In this document: piece after piece, positions 38,548-50,800 of the stretch
How positions within the stretch are numbered: position 1 is the stretch's first letter
Layout of the letters: every line of letters begins with the position of its first letter
Assembly (NCBI GenBank): GCA_024362935.1
Contig: JANCRA010000028.1
Location: 8,552,476-8,616,475, forward strand
Reading direction: 5' to 3'
Origin: Setophaga petechia
Taxonomy: Eukaryota; Chordata; Aves; Passeriformes; Parulidae
DNA: 64,000 nt
Program-made: the position numbers and the translations under genes
The notes under the pieces: model-generated
Told to the model about the DNA's origin: nothing
The model's input: only the letters and a program-made list of their open reading frames with translations
Database searches by the model: none

Positions 38548-41500
38548 CTGTGCAGAAGGACAGACAGGAAGGTGCCATCAGAGAGCAGCACGGCCAACAC
38601 CCACCCACCACCCCTCTGTACACCCCACTGGTCATGCCAGCTGCCACCCCCAGCCCCTGAGCCATGTTCCAGTATTCCCACCCTCCCTGGGGATTGCAGC
38701 ACCACAGGGCTGAGACTGCCCCAGTCGATGTGTCCTCACCCCAGCTGGGCATCAAGCCCCAGGAATGCAACAAGGATGGCCCTGTACCCCCAGGGTTGTC
38801 CCAAAAGAAGCCCAGAAGCCTGGCAGTGCCTGGCACTAGGGCTGACTCCTCAGCAGCTCAGGAGCAGTTTTGGAGCAGCATGGGTGGGCAGGGAAGAAAA
38901 TATCCTGGTGGCTTTTGCAGCAGTTACTGCCGGCAGGGACATTCCCCAGGGCAAAACCCCCATCCCATCCAGCCACCAACGTCCTGCCTGCTGTTCAAAA
39001 GCCCCTTGTTGAGGAAACAGAGGCCTTTCTGCTGCTCATCCTGGCTCTGGCCACCGCAAACCACAGGGGCTGCCGTGGGCAGAATCCCCACCAGGGAGGA
39101 GCCGGAAACACAGCCTGGAGCGAAGGTTGCTCTAATAAACAGGAACCTGTAAAATCACATCCCTCCAAACACTGATAAGTGTCTAATTTTAGCCAGGGCG
39201 ACGCAGAGGCTCGTGACGCTGCCGGCGACCTCCAGGAACAGTGGCTCTTTCATTTGGGCATCCCGTGCAGAGCGGGGGGAGCACCCAGTGCCAGTGGGAA
39301 AACCGTGGCTGGGCAGAAAACCCAGCTCCCTCCTGGAAAACTCCACGTGCACCCAGTGCCTGGGGACACCCAGTGCCTGGGGGCACCCACAGCCTCACCC
39401 TGCATGGGGTGCTGTGGCACTCCTCTGCCCCTGGGGTAACTGGCAGCCCCCCCTCAGCCTCCATCGAGCGCTTGGGCTGTGGATAAACAACTCCAAAGTG
39501 GAGCAGGCGGCTGGCAGTGCCTGCAGGACGGGCTGACAGCTATATATAACAGGGCAGGAAACTGCACAGGAACTTAACCTCAGCGCAAAGGACAACAGGA
39601 AAGCTCCCCACGTTTGAAGCATCTGCTTTAGAGCTCTCTGACGGGTGTGGGGATGAGGTTTGGGCAGCCATAGGGATGGGTAGTGCTGCTCTGTGGCAGT
39701 GCAGCTCTGCCTGGGGTGCATGGATGTGCTGTGCTGTGCCAAGCTGCACCTTGGCTCCAGCACAGCATCAGCACTGCATCACCATCACTGCCTGGACCAC
39801 CTCCCTGCAGGGACACATGGTCTGCACTGCCCTTGAACACACCCAGTGGGACAAGGGAAACCCGTTTTCCTCTTGACAAAGCCATAGAGGGATAGCAGGG
39901 AACTCCCTGAACCTCGCTGCCCCTCGGGGCTGGGACAGGAGCACACGTGCCCAGGAGAGGCCTGGCCACAGGGCAGGTGAGGACAGAGCCCTGCAAGCCA
40001 CGGCACAGTGTTGGCTCTGGGTGTGTGATACCTCTGAGGCAGTGAGGTGAAGCAGCCTGAGGGACAAGGTCAGGCTTGCAAGGCTCCTGGCCATGGCCAG
40101 AAGGGCTGCCACAGCTGTGCCCACACCACCCAGCCCAGGGCTCTGGCTGCTCTGCCCTCCCTGCAGCAACTGGGGCTTTACCCAGACGCACAGCAGGACC
40201 TGGGCAGGGCAGGGCCTCAAAACATATGAAAACAACCCATTTCCTTTCTCCTCTCCCAGAACTGCTGGCTGTGGGGTGATCACTGCCCTGAACCAGGGGA
40301 CAGCACAGCCCCTTCTCATGACCCACAGCAGGTGCTGCCACAAAGGGCACCACAGCCACTCCATCCTGGGGCCTGCTCCCCTGTGCCAGGATCTCAGCAC
40401 AGACAATGGCAGGGAGAGAACCTGCACCTGCTCCTGTCCCCACTGTGTGCCACATGCCACTGCTACCACAGCCACCTGGGCATCCCTGAAGCTGTACAAA
40501 AGGGCTGCACCCCTGGCAGCACCCAGTGCTCACCTGGGGCAGGGAGGGAGCTGCAGGGATCCTTCTTGGGGGTCCCCTGGGAGCAGAGCCACTCGCCAGG
40601 CAGGTGCTGGTTAGAGCCAGGGCGCCAGGAGACAGGCGGCCAGCGCGCTCTTTGTCCTCGGTGGTTTCTCTCCCGGCACACAGGCTGCCTCCCAGCCTTT
40701 GTACGCTCAACAAAAAGGGGGAACAGCGTTCCCAGCCGCATCGCTAATCAGGCAGCACTGGCGGCCACTGCCGCAGCCACGTGTGCCCCACTCAGGGCCA
40801 CAATAGGCAGCGGTGGGGCAGGCAGACAGGGGAAAGCACCGCAGCATCCGCCCTGCACTGATGTCCCCAGCCCGTGTGCTGTGCCTTTGTGGTTTGCTCC
40901 CTTTTCCCCAAGCAGCCTCCCGCCACGGGTGGGTGCAGCCCGATGCCGTGAGCAGGAGGTGCTGCCGAGCAGCTCCTGAATTTCTGATTCAGACCCAACG
41001 CGCCTTCCCTGACTCATCCCGGGCTTGCTCCGGGACTCCCCTCGGCCAGGCGTGCATGAGCCCTGGCAGGGAAGGGAGAGGCACCCGCCGGCGCTCTGGG
41101 ATCGCACGCGAGGATGCTGCTGTGACACTGGGCTGGCAAAGATGAGAACATCACCTTGGAAGGGCCAGATGGCAGAAAGGGAGACGCATCTCAACGCTCC
41201 CCGAGCCAAAATCCTCTCTGAGCCACCCAAGCAGGAGCTGCACGCACCTTCCCCCATGTGCCCCCAGCACAGCCAGGAGCCCCTGTGTCCCTGCCAGGGC
41301 GCCGGGGAGTTGCAGGCAGGGAGGAAGGCGTTCACTGAAACTCCCAGCCACTCCTTCCCTCCTCGAGACGCAATCTCGTCCGACACGCTCCCGCGCAGGG
41401 ACCTGCACGGCAAGTTCCACGGTCGCCTGCCCTCCCTGCTCTGCTCCCTGATGCCGGCAGCAGGGCTCTGCTCCCACACCACCTTGGCACAGGAGCTGGT

Positions 41501-43150
41501 GGCTGTCCCCTCCTTGGGCACACCGTGTTGGGGTAGCTCATGGCCTGGCTGTGCCCAGCCAGGAAGGGATGATGCCGTGCCAGGGAACAGGAGCTGCTGG
41601 CAGCGATTCCGAGCAGCCAGGCCAGCTCCTATGCAGGGCAAGTGGGAGCTGAGCTCGTGATGGCTCCTTGCTGAACACAAGTTTTCCACAGAACAAGGAA
41701 ATTTAGGGGGTTTCCAAATCCCTCTGCAGTGCCTTCCCTTATGGACAATGCTGGAATGTGTCGAGAGGAAAACAATCCCGGATCTACCTGAGTCACAGGC
41801 AGGATGTGCTACCAGGCTCTCCCCAGAGCAGGATTTCAGGCCCTGCTGCTGCAGGGACCCCATGTCCAACAGCAAAGGAGACCCAGACCGGTTACGAGGA
41901 GTCACCCCAGGCCAGGAGCGTGCATGGGATGCAAGCACCTGCCTCGCCCCAAAGCTGGGGAATGACACAGCTAAAGAGGTCTTACAGGATAGACCCAGAG
42001 GTAGTGGGGCAGGACCTTGGCAGGGCTGGCAGGTGGGACATGGTTCCATGACCAGCTGGAGGGGTCAGGTGGGTTGCAGCCCCGTTAGCACACGGCACAC
42101 AGCTCCCTCATCAGCCTTATCTGGCCCCAAATTCACAGCCTTGCGCCCTGCATGGCCCAGCCCACGGCAGAGGTGAAGGGCCGAGCCACAGCTCGACAGG
42201 GGCAAAGTCCAGGGCTGGTGCAGGTGCTGTGGGAACACCCAGATCCCGATGGGAGCTGGGATGGGGCAGCGGGCAGAGGTCCCCCAGTGCCAGGGCCAGC
42301 CTTGGGGTGTAGGAATACACTGCCATGTGCCCACACTCTCCTGTAATTGCCCTAAGTTTAGCTCTGGCACTCGCTGACCAGACAATTTGCATCTCACAGG
42401 CCGGCTGGAAACCACACGATTTAGGGACGCGCGTCCCAGCCCTCTCCCGATGCTCCATATATTCCTCTCCGGGAAAATTAACAGGCACTGGGCTGGCCAC
42501 AGCCCTGCGAGCCACCACCACCCCAGCACAGCAGCTCGCTGAGTGCCACCCACCCCTGTCACTCTGAAAAGGTGGCTCAGGTGCCAGCGGCACCGGCCCC
42601 AGCAGGGATGTGGTTAGCGGCGAGCCGGGCTAATGGCTTTAGATGCAATTCCCTGGCGGTGTGGGAAAGGCCCAGGCCCGCGGGTTCCCCCTGGGAGCAT
42701 TCCCTGGGAACCCTGCAGCGGCTGCTGGGGTACCCAACACGGAGCACCTGACACGGGGCATCCTGCAGGGGGGACACACGGGGACACCGCACGCAGAAAC
42801 ACAGCCCGCACAAGGTGACACACACACATGCAAACACGCACACGAGTGACACCGGGGGCCGCGAGACAAGAGCGGGCCATGCGCACGCCCGCACCCCGCA
42901 ACCGGGGGGCGGCACCGAGGGGGTCCGCACACACCCACCCACCCACCTACAGCGGCCGTGCAGCCCCCGGGGGCACCGGCACGGGCACGGCTGAGCTCGG
43001 CTCGGCTCGGCTCGGCCCGGCCCGGCCCGCCGGGGGGGCGATGCAGCCGCGGCCCGGCCGGCGCGGCGGGCGGTGCGTGCCGGTGCCCCGGCGGCGGTGC
43101 GGGCGGCCGGGGCCGGGGCCGGTGCCGGTGGGATGGCGGCGGGTACTCAC
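38548..43150 (-). other. MYO18A: MYO18A first intron
   Basis: A 4.6-kb intron between the CpG-island exon and the ATG exon. Two AT-enriched blocks look regulatory: 39120-39250 (contains TGATAAG, a GATA site, at 39173-39179) and 42320-42500 (perfect octamer ATTTGCAT at 42385-42392 and a CArG-like CCATATATTC). The long minus-strand open frames at 39628-40713 and 40748-42049 show no family motif and no splice support. No repeat family was recognised. Confidence 0.5.
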
Positions 43151-43450
43151 CCGGCGGCGGCGGCGGAGCGGGGCCCGGTGGCGGCGGCGGCGGTGCCGGG
43201 CCCCGGCGGCGGCGCGGGGCGGGGCGGGGCGGGGCGGCCCCGCACCGGGGCGGGCACTGCCGGCTCTGCGCGCGCCGCCCGCCGCGCCGGGCGCGGCTCC
43301 GCTCGGCACCGAGAGCGGCGGAGCGGGGCGGAGGAGCGATCGTGCCCGGCCGAGAACAGCGCTGAACGCGCAACCCGGCTGTAACCACCGTACGGAGCGG
43401 AACCGCAGCCGGTACCGGCGCAACCGCCCCCGCACACCCACGGACCGGGG
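42950..43450 (-). promoter_or_regulatory. MYO18A: CpG-island promoter of MYO18A
   Basis: Very CpG-rich DNA with a run of GC boxes (GGGGCGGGGCGGGGCGG) at about 43215-43236, a (CTCGG)n tract near 42992-43015 and GGC runs. There is no TATA box. The minus-strand donor at 43149-43150 marks the first exon. This is a housekeeping-type promoter, in contrast to the candidate muscle promoter at 33.9 kb. Confidence 0.8.
43151..43210 (-). other. MYO18A: MYO18A non-coding first exon (5' end approximate)
   Basis: A GC-rich stretch ending at the donor GCCGG/GTGAGTACC on the minus strand, just downstream of the GC boxes. It has no ATG in the read part, so it is leader only. The next exon in the transcript starts at 38547. 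The true 5' boundary cannot be read from sequence. Confidence 0.55.
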
Positions 43451-43459
43451 TGACCCCGC

Positions 43460-46400
43460 ACGGCCCCGGGGTGACGCGGTGACACCCCGTTCATCCGGCA
43501 CTCCCCGCACGCACACACCCCCCGATCCTCACATACACTCACACGCTATGAGCTCGTGCTGTGCACACACACGCAGCCCCGTGCATCGCACAATGCACAC
43601 ACGCACTCCTGGGGTTCTCCTTTTGGGAAGAACCCCATCAGGAACAGCTCTGGATCCAGACAGGGAAGGCTCCAGGCTGCCGGCTCGAGCAGGGTGACGG
43701 ATGCTGCTGGCCCCAGTGCAGGGAATACAAAGCTGGCCATGGCAGAGCTGCCTGAGGAGCCGTTCTGGAGCTTCTCCCGCAGCACCTGTCCCCAGCGAGG
43801 GCTGTCAGCCTGACAGTCAGGGACTGACTGTGGGACATTGGCTGCTCTGCCCAGGAGACAGCCCAGGGTTAACAATGAGCATCTCCCAGCACACCCAGCA
43901 ATGAGAGCAGCACAGTCTTTGTTACACCCCTTCCACTGGTGTCTGGCTTTGGGACGTCACACTGGGGTTGGTCACATACAGTCAGAATTCTGGGACAGAT
44001 GGTTTCAGGATAAGCCCTGCCATGTCAGTGCTGGGACAACCTCCCTTCCTATGGGGTGTGTGAGCAACTGGGCCTAGGGAAGCTGCAGTGGGGCTTTGGG
44101 AACAGGGAACCCCGAGAGAGGCATCCACAAGCTCTTTCCAAAAGCACTTTTCAGACAGTGCTCAATTTCTGATTGGGAAGCTCAGAGAGATGACAGGGAC
44201 AGTCCCCTGCCCAAGGGGACTCTCTCCAAACCCCTGCTGCCATCCTGGCTGAGTCGCCGGCTCTCCTTCCATCAGGCTGTGAGCCGCTCTTGGGACACAC
44301 CTGTCTGGGTGTCACAAGCCCCACTCCCTCACAGTGGTAAAGCTGGCTGTGATTTCCAGCCCACAGCCTGTGCCCAGGACACAGCCCCACAGCAGCAGCA
44401 GCAGAGCAGGACACACGGGGCATGGCAGAGCAAGCTGGCAGCTGAGCAAGGAGCCCTGTGCTGGGCATGCAGGAGTGAGGGAGATGCAGCCCTTGCAGGG
44501 CGGAGGACGGCGGCAGTGAGCACAGCCGCCTGCTTTTGTCACACTGTCCTTTGTCCCAGGCACGTGGCACCAAGTGCAGGGAGCCGCAGCCATCCGGAGA
44601 GCAGGGATGGGGTCGAGTGATCTGGAAGGGCAGCAGAGCCTGTCTGAGCTTTCAGGAGGGTTTTCCAGCTGTGGTGGCCAGGGGGACTCCCTGTGTGGCT
44701 GTAGCTCTGCCCTGCTGCCCAGCACAGGCGGGTGAACAGCCAGTTACAGCCTGTGCAGCTCCTACTTCCTTATCACACTGGGCAGGTGGTGACGGGCTGA
44801 TGCCGGTTGGAACTGCCCAGCTGTGGGACAGCATAGGGTCCCCAGCGCCACACAGCTCTGCCACCCTCAACCACCCAGTGGGGCCACTCTCCTGCTGCAT
44901 CCCCAGAGCTAAACACCCTGTGTTTTCCAGCAAACTGACCAGCTGTTCCTGTCCACATGATCCCATCTGGCTTTGTCAGAAACAGGGTGGGTTGCCCTGA
45001 GCAGCTCTCCCTGGCAGAGGGGTCCCCAGGCACCTGCAAATCCCACAGCCAAGGAAATTCTCTATGTTGCCCAGGGTTTTCTGTGCAGAAGGAAGACAGA
45101 GCTCCGGTGCCAGTGGCATTTTGTGTGCCCCTGGCAGGCACACATGGCTGGCCAGGGCAAGGGCCTGGAGCCGGGCTGGGAGGGGAAGCATCTGTTTTGC
45201 AGCACCGCGGGGTTCCCTAAATAGGTCACTGCATTTTTATAGTCTCTTGGATCTAGAAAAACCAGTTGTTCTGGACAACCTGTGGACCCGCCAGCATCAC
45301 TGGCTCCCCAGGCACTTGCTGCTGTGTTCCCAGATCCCTGGGCGGGGGGACGGGACACCTGCCCCACCAGCAGGGTGAGGGGCTGGGGGGTCCACAGCAG
45401 CCTGAACCATAGTGGGGTCCTGTTACCTGCTGAGAGTGACCCATGCCCGGCCATGACCAGAGTGGGCTGTTCAGGCTGCTTCCCCCCACCTTGCCCCTGG
45501 CTTGGGGTGGCTGCCAGCTCCAGGCTTTGCTCTGGGTGGATTCCAGGCAGAGACAGTTCTCCTGGTGCAAGGGGAGGCAGGTGCGTGTGCGGGGTGCAGA
45601 GGGGCGCGCAGTGCCACACACACCCACGCACAGCCGCATGCGCCGGCGGTGTCCCATCCTGCTCGGGCTGAGCTCTCCCTCTAGCGGCACCAGGCTCCTG
45701 GCAAAGCCTCCACGCTCTGGGGTGGCCGCAGCCGTGAGCAGGGCATGTCCGGGGGGCTGGAGCGAGCGGGAGGGTGAGCTCCGAGTCGACCTCCCCCCCG
45801 AGCCGGAATGTGCCCAGAACAGCACAGGGAGTGCGCTGGGTGGGCTCCGCAGGAGCATCCCACCACCAGCCCCATTTTGGCACCTTGCAGAGCACAGGTG
45901 GTCCTGCCCTTTTCCATTCCCTGACCCAGATTTGCTGGGATGTGCTGGTACTGTCAGCTGGCGGGCCAGGCCTTGGGGGTGCAGCCCCACGGCTCCGTGT
46001 CACAGTGATCCCCGCGGTGACACCGATCCCACCCCTATCCCCATCCCGCATGCAGCCTGCGAGGGGAAGAACACCCACAAACCCCAGCTCCCCCCTCAGG
46101 GCAATGCCCTGCCCACAGCAGGGCTCCCCAGGACCCCGCTGAGCCCCAGCAGGCCCGTCTGGGCGGGTGCCACCCCGCCGCGCGTCCCCGCAGGGTCCCC
46201 CGGGCCGGGCGCCAGGCCCTGCCGCAGGCAGCGCTGACGGGGCGCTTTGTTTTGTGCGGCCGCGCCTGCCCAGCGAGGAGACAAAAGGGGCAGTCAGACG
46301 CGGGCGAGCATTGTGCTGGCAGCCATGCGCTGAGGCAGCAGCCCGAGCCGCCACGCTCGCCTCGTGACCCCCGACGGCCCGGGCTGTGCCCGCCATGGTG

Positions 46401-46845
46401 CCCCGTGGCCTGCAGTGTCCGCCCCATGGCAGCCCCGCTTGAGGAGGGGGCTGTGGGCTTCGCGGCTGGGGTGACCGCAGGGCTGAGGCTCCCCAAGGCC
46501 ATGGCAGGTGTGCCGGGTGTGGGGTTGTGGTGGTGGCAGTGCTGGGGGCAGCGTTGGGGCGCGGTGTCGTTGTGGGGACGCGTCTGCCAGGGCCACGCCA
46601 GTTCTCACCTCTGGCCTTCCTCGCCTGTGATGGGAGGGGGGTGTCCACGCCAACACGGTGACAGAGAGCACACCTTGGGTGCTGAAGAGAAGTGATAGTG
46701 CCTGGTAGACACTCTGCCAAGCCCACCACCCGCAGGGTCTCACGGGGAGGTGTCCCCGCCGTCCCCACGGTGCCAACTGGCGCCAGGGCCAGGCCAGCCC
46801 CCAGGCTCACCCCGTGACGGCGCGGTGCATTGCCCCTGGAAAATG
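43460..46845. other. Intergenic region between MYO18A and CRYBA1 promoters
   Basis: 3.4 kb between divergent promoters. No exon or repeat family was recognised. A 598-codon minus-strand open frame (45062-46858) begins with TTG, has no family motif and is judged fortuitous. A CTAAATAG word lies near 45221. AGCATTGTGCTG at 46307-46318 recurs in the CRYBA1 promoter (see findings). Confidence 0.5.
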
Positions 46846-46859
46846 CCAGCGCGGTCAAA

Positions 46860-47083
46860 TCGTTGAGTCATTTGTGCCCAAGATTATCTGTGCAAACAGC
46901 CGCCCCGATTATTTTTTTTTTTTATTATCAAATTTTTTTTCTTTTTCCCTAAGAATGTGGCTCAGACCATGGGGATGAGCAGCTGAAATCTCCTGGGATC
47001 AGCAGGACAATGCCAGAGCAAGCATTGTGCTGACGGCTCTGCAAACGCTGGCACCGGTTCCCGGCCAGCAGTACCCTATAAAA
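46860..47083 (+). promoter_or_regulatory. CRYBA1: CRYBA1 promoter with TATA box and lens-type sites
   Basis: TATAAAA at 47077-47083, about 25-30 bases before the likely start at 47105-47110. Upstream are TGCTGAC (47028-47034, a MAF half-site) preceded by CATTGT (a SOX-type site), and TGAGTCA at 46864-46870 (AP-1/MARE core). Large-MAF, SOX and PAX6 factors control lens crystallin genes. The T-rich run 46910-46945 separates the two parts. Assignments are motif matches only. Confidence 0.7.
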
Positions 47084-47105
47084 GCTGAGCCGCTGAAGTA
47101 GGCAA

Positions 47106-47144
47106 ACATTACATGGGCGAAGCAGCAGTAACCGCCTGAGCTAG
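47106..47144 (+). other. CRYBA1: CRYBA1 exon 1 with broken upstream (betaA3) start
   Basis: Exon 1 ends at 47144 with donor GTGAGT. It contains the upstream ATG (47113-47115), only a few bases from the cap site as in other vertebrates. As read, this frame is ATG plus seven codons (MGEAAVTA) then TGA at 47137-47139. If one base of the AA at 47130-47131 is disregarded, the frame continues through PPEL into exon 2 and joins MAQTN in phase. The betaA3-specific arm is therefore interrupted by an apparent one-base insertion. Confidence 0.75.
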
Positions 47145-47853
47145 GTGAGTCCTGGACCGATGCGCACCTCTCCCACCTCACCCCTCTGCTGCCAGCCGGC
47201 TGGGCAGGCACCCTTCCTCCTGCCTGGTGGCAAAAGACACCCAGAGGGACTGTCGCTGTTTTCCGTGGCATAAGACAGGCTCACACGTCCCCGCTGGCAG
47301 CCGGGGGGGCTGAGAGCCCCTCTACAGCAGGGCACCCCACTCCCAGCACCCACCGGCATGGCTGGCATCTCCCACCATTAGCCAGGGCTGTCCATGGGAA
47401 CCCACCCTGCCTCCCAGGGGACACCAGGCAGGGAGAGGGGACCAGGCAGGTCTGTTGGACGCTGCCAGGCACAGGGCAGCCCGTGCCCACTGAAGCCCCC
47501 TGCTCTGGCTCAGGGGTGTTTTTCCTAGCAGTGGTCTGGACCCAGGGAAGGAGAAAGGGGGATTGGGCACTATGCCCTGGTGGGACTGCAGGCTCCGTGC
47601 CGTGGCAGGGAGGAGGGAAGGGGCACTGCAGCGGTGAGAAGGGAGCACCTTGCTTTGGATGTGTCCCACAGCCCCCTAGTCCTGGGGCTGGCAAGAGGGT
47701 CTCCCTTCAGCTGGGGGGGCTTGTCCCCAGCAGTGGGGCAGCTGTCCTTGAACAGTTGCTGTGGGTGGCAGGCACAGAGTTGTCCCCAGCCTCACGAGGG
47801 GAGGATGCATAGGGATGTGATGTGGTAAAAATGGCTTTTCCTTCTTTCTCCAG
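47145..47853 (+). other. CRYBA1: CRYBA1 intron 1
   Basis: GC-rich intron of 709 bases; no repeat, exon or clear regulatory cluster recognised. Confidence 0.5.
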
Positions 47854-47876
47854 ACACCGATCCAGCAGCAGCAAAG

Positions 47877-50800
47877 ATGGCTCAGACAAACCCTCTGCCT
47901 GTTCCCATGGGCCCGTGGAAGGTATGTCCTCACAGTCCCTGTATTTCACATTTATGTGTAAAGGTAGGGAACAGGGAGAAGGGCAAAGCCCATCCTCTGG
48001 GGCCAGGAAAGCTGCTCAGCGGGCAGAAAGGCAGGGATGAGCACAGGAAACAGGCACCCCTGTCCTCTGCCCATGGGAATGTGCCTCCTGCCTGCTCAAA
48101 TACCTCCCGGGTGTTTTTCATAAGGCTCTTCACAGCACCCTGGGCCAGCTGTGCCCTGCTTTTACCAGCCACCCCATGACAGGCAGTTGCAGAGTCCCCA
48201 AAAGCCACCGGCTGTAGTTCACCCTCCCCTGTCCATGCAGACAGTGGGTACTGTGGAGCAAGGTGGGGAGCAGCCCCAAGGGGTTTGGCAATAGCCCCAG
48301 GGGCACTGGTCGAGGAGGGAGCCGAGAGGGAGAGGAGAAACACGTGCACAAGTGAGGAGCATCCCGTGCACAAGTGAGGAGCATCCCGTCGAAGCCTGCA
48401 GCTGTCGCGGGAGAGCAAAGCATCAGCCGCAGCCCCCCAGGGAGGTGCCCCTCGCCCTTTCCCCCGTTAATCCTCTTTGCCCTAGAGCGTTCGGAGCAGA
48501 GGCCGGGAGAACCGCCAGCCACAGCCCTGCCACCCGCCCGTCCCAGAACGGCTCCGCTCCTCTCTCCGGACGGCAGCGCTGCCCCGGGAACTGATCTCCG
48601 CAGGGGTGAGCCCGAGAGCGGAGCGGGGCCCAGCGGCTCCCCCGGCACCAGGGCAGGGCGTGGCGGGGCCGGCAGTGCAGGGACGCGGAGGCGTGCGGGG
48701 CTGTGTCCCGGCCCACAGGGTGCCCGCTGCAGCCTCCGCTGGCTCTCCCCCTGACGGAGCCGCCCTCCGTCCGTCTCCAAGAGGCGCTGAATTGCCTGGG
48801 GCCACTGCTGGGCAGTTTTCCAACTCGGCAGCTCGCTCTCCGTTCCAGATCACCGTGTACGACCAAGAAAACTTCCAGGGCAAGAGGATGGAGTTCACTT
48901 CGGCCTGTCCAAACATCATGGAATGTGGCTTCGACAACATCCGCTCCCTGAAGGTGGAATGTGGCGCGTGAGTACCCAGCTGCCAGTGGAGGGGGTGCTT
49001 TCCCAGGCAGGGAGAGGGGTGCCCAAGCGTGGAGTGGGACCAGCTGTCCCCGCTCCGCTTGGCTGGAGCCAGGCACCACAGCCAAGGGAAGCCAGGCATG
49101 GAGGATCCCACCCTGCCAGGGTAGAGCAGCCTGTCCTGGGCAGCACTGATACAGACAGAGGGCCTGGGGACAGTGGCAACACCTTTGGCATCACCCAAAA
49201 CTGCCTCCTGCAGTGCTGGACCAGTCAGGTTTGGAGCAGGGTTGCTGCTGAGGATGCAGAGAGGGTCAGTGCTCAGTGAGTTGCCTGACTTAGCCTGGTC
49301 CCCATCCTGAAGCACCAGCCCTAGAGAACCATCTCTTGCCCAGGGCCCAGCCCTGCTCTGCGCTGTGCTTTCCCTGCCACTGCACAGCTTCCTAGACCAG
49401 GGCAGAATCTTCCCGCAGCTTCTCCAGTGCTGAGAGGGACAGGGAGCAGAGCTGGGCTTCTCCCTGCGCACGGGAATCTTCCCTGGCACAGGCAGGGCCC
49501 CTCCCGAGCAGCTCGGCGGGGCGGAGTGCTGGGAGCGGTCCCGCGGTGCGCATCCCGCCGGGGCGGGAGCAGACGAGACAGATTTGTGCTGCTATCTTTA
49601 GGACGTGTAATGCTAATGGGATTACAGCAGCGTGCGTGCTCACGCTGTAATCAGCTCCCTGCTCCAGTTGACTGTTCCTAATCAGGCTGTTCACCTTGCA
49701 CAGGGCGGGCTGGCTGCAGGACATGGCTTTGGGGCTCGGTTTGGGTCAGTGGCAGGAAACCCTCGAGCCCCTCAGCACCCTTTGTACACAATCAGCAGGG
49801 GATCCATGCACAGCACAGCCTGTGCCACTCACCTTCCAACCCTCAGCTCAGGCTCTGTCTCTCTGCTCTGCCTGTGGCTCTGTCCTTAGTCTCCTTAAGG
49901 GGACATCCCCACCCTGGGGACAGGCAGGTGCTGTGTGGGCAGCACCAGGGCTTGCAAAATGTGTCCTGCAGGGTGGAGGCATCCCACTCGCCTCTCCTAG
50001 TTTGTTTTCAGCAAAGGGAGATGCAGAAAGGGGAAAGGCCATAGGTCCCTGCTCTCTGCTCAGAGCCAGATGGGCTCTGCCTGCTGTGGGCATCAGGAAT
50101 TCAGGTCTTTTCAACAGTGTCAGGTTGTAATTGGGAAACAAGTAAGAAATGAGGCCTTTGGGAGGAAGGGCAGCTGGGGCATCCTGAGGTGATGCTGGTC
50201 TGAATAAATGATGACAGAGCAGCCAAGGGGAAGAGCCACCTGTGCAGGATGGACCCCAGGATCCCCCCACCTCCCACTGCAGCCAGGGATGCCCTGTGGT
50301 GCCTCTGCGGCACCAGATGCAGTTTCACCCTCCCTGGGTTCTCTGCCCACATCCAGCACCACTTCCTCTCCTCCCAACCTGTGGGCAGAGGGCAGACCCC
50401 AACCTCCCCCTTGCGCCTACATCCTGCCCCTAATGCCAGCTCCCAGCAGGATGCCCCGAGCTGCTGCAGGAAGCCCTGGCAGCCCTGGCTCTGTTTTTGC
50501 AGCTGGGTCGGTTACGAGCACACCGGCTTCTGCGGGCAGCAGTTCATCCTGGAGAGGGGAGAGTACCCGCGCTGGGACGCCTGGAGCGGCAGCAACGCCT
50601 ACCACATCGAGCGCCTGATGTCCTTCCGCCCCGTCTGCTCCGCTGTGAGTGTCCCACCCAGCTCTGAGCCCCTGAAAACGGCCCAGGCCACGCCATGGAG
50701 GTTAGGAAAGGGAAACACAGGGGGCAGGCTCAGCGCTTCACCCTCCAATCCCAGCAGGATTTGCTCTTTCTGTCCTGTTTTTTAAAGCTTTTGAGGGAAT

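Noticed and set aside
40748..42049. 433-codon minus-strand open frame in MYO18A intron 1 (and 361 codons at 39628-40713)
   Set aside because: No family motif; low-complexity composition typical of GC-rich intron read-through.
45062..46858. 598-codon open frame on the minus strand between MYO18A and CRYBA1
   Set aside because: It begins with TTG, is proline/glycine/arginine-rich from GC-rich DNA, shows no domain and no splice or promoter context. Taken as fortuitous.
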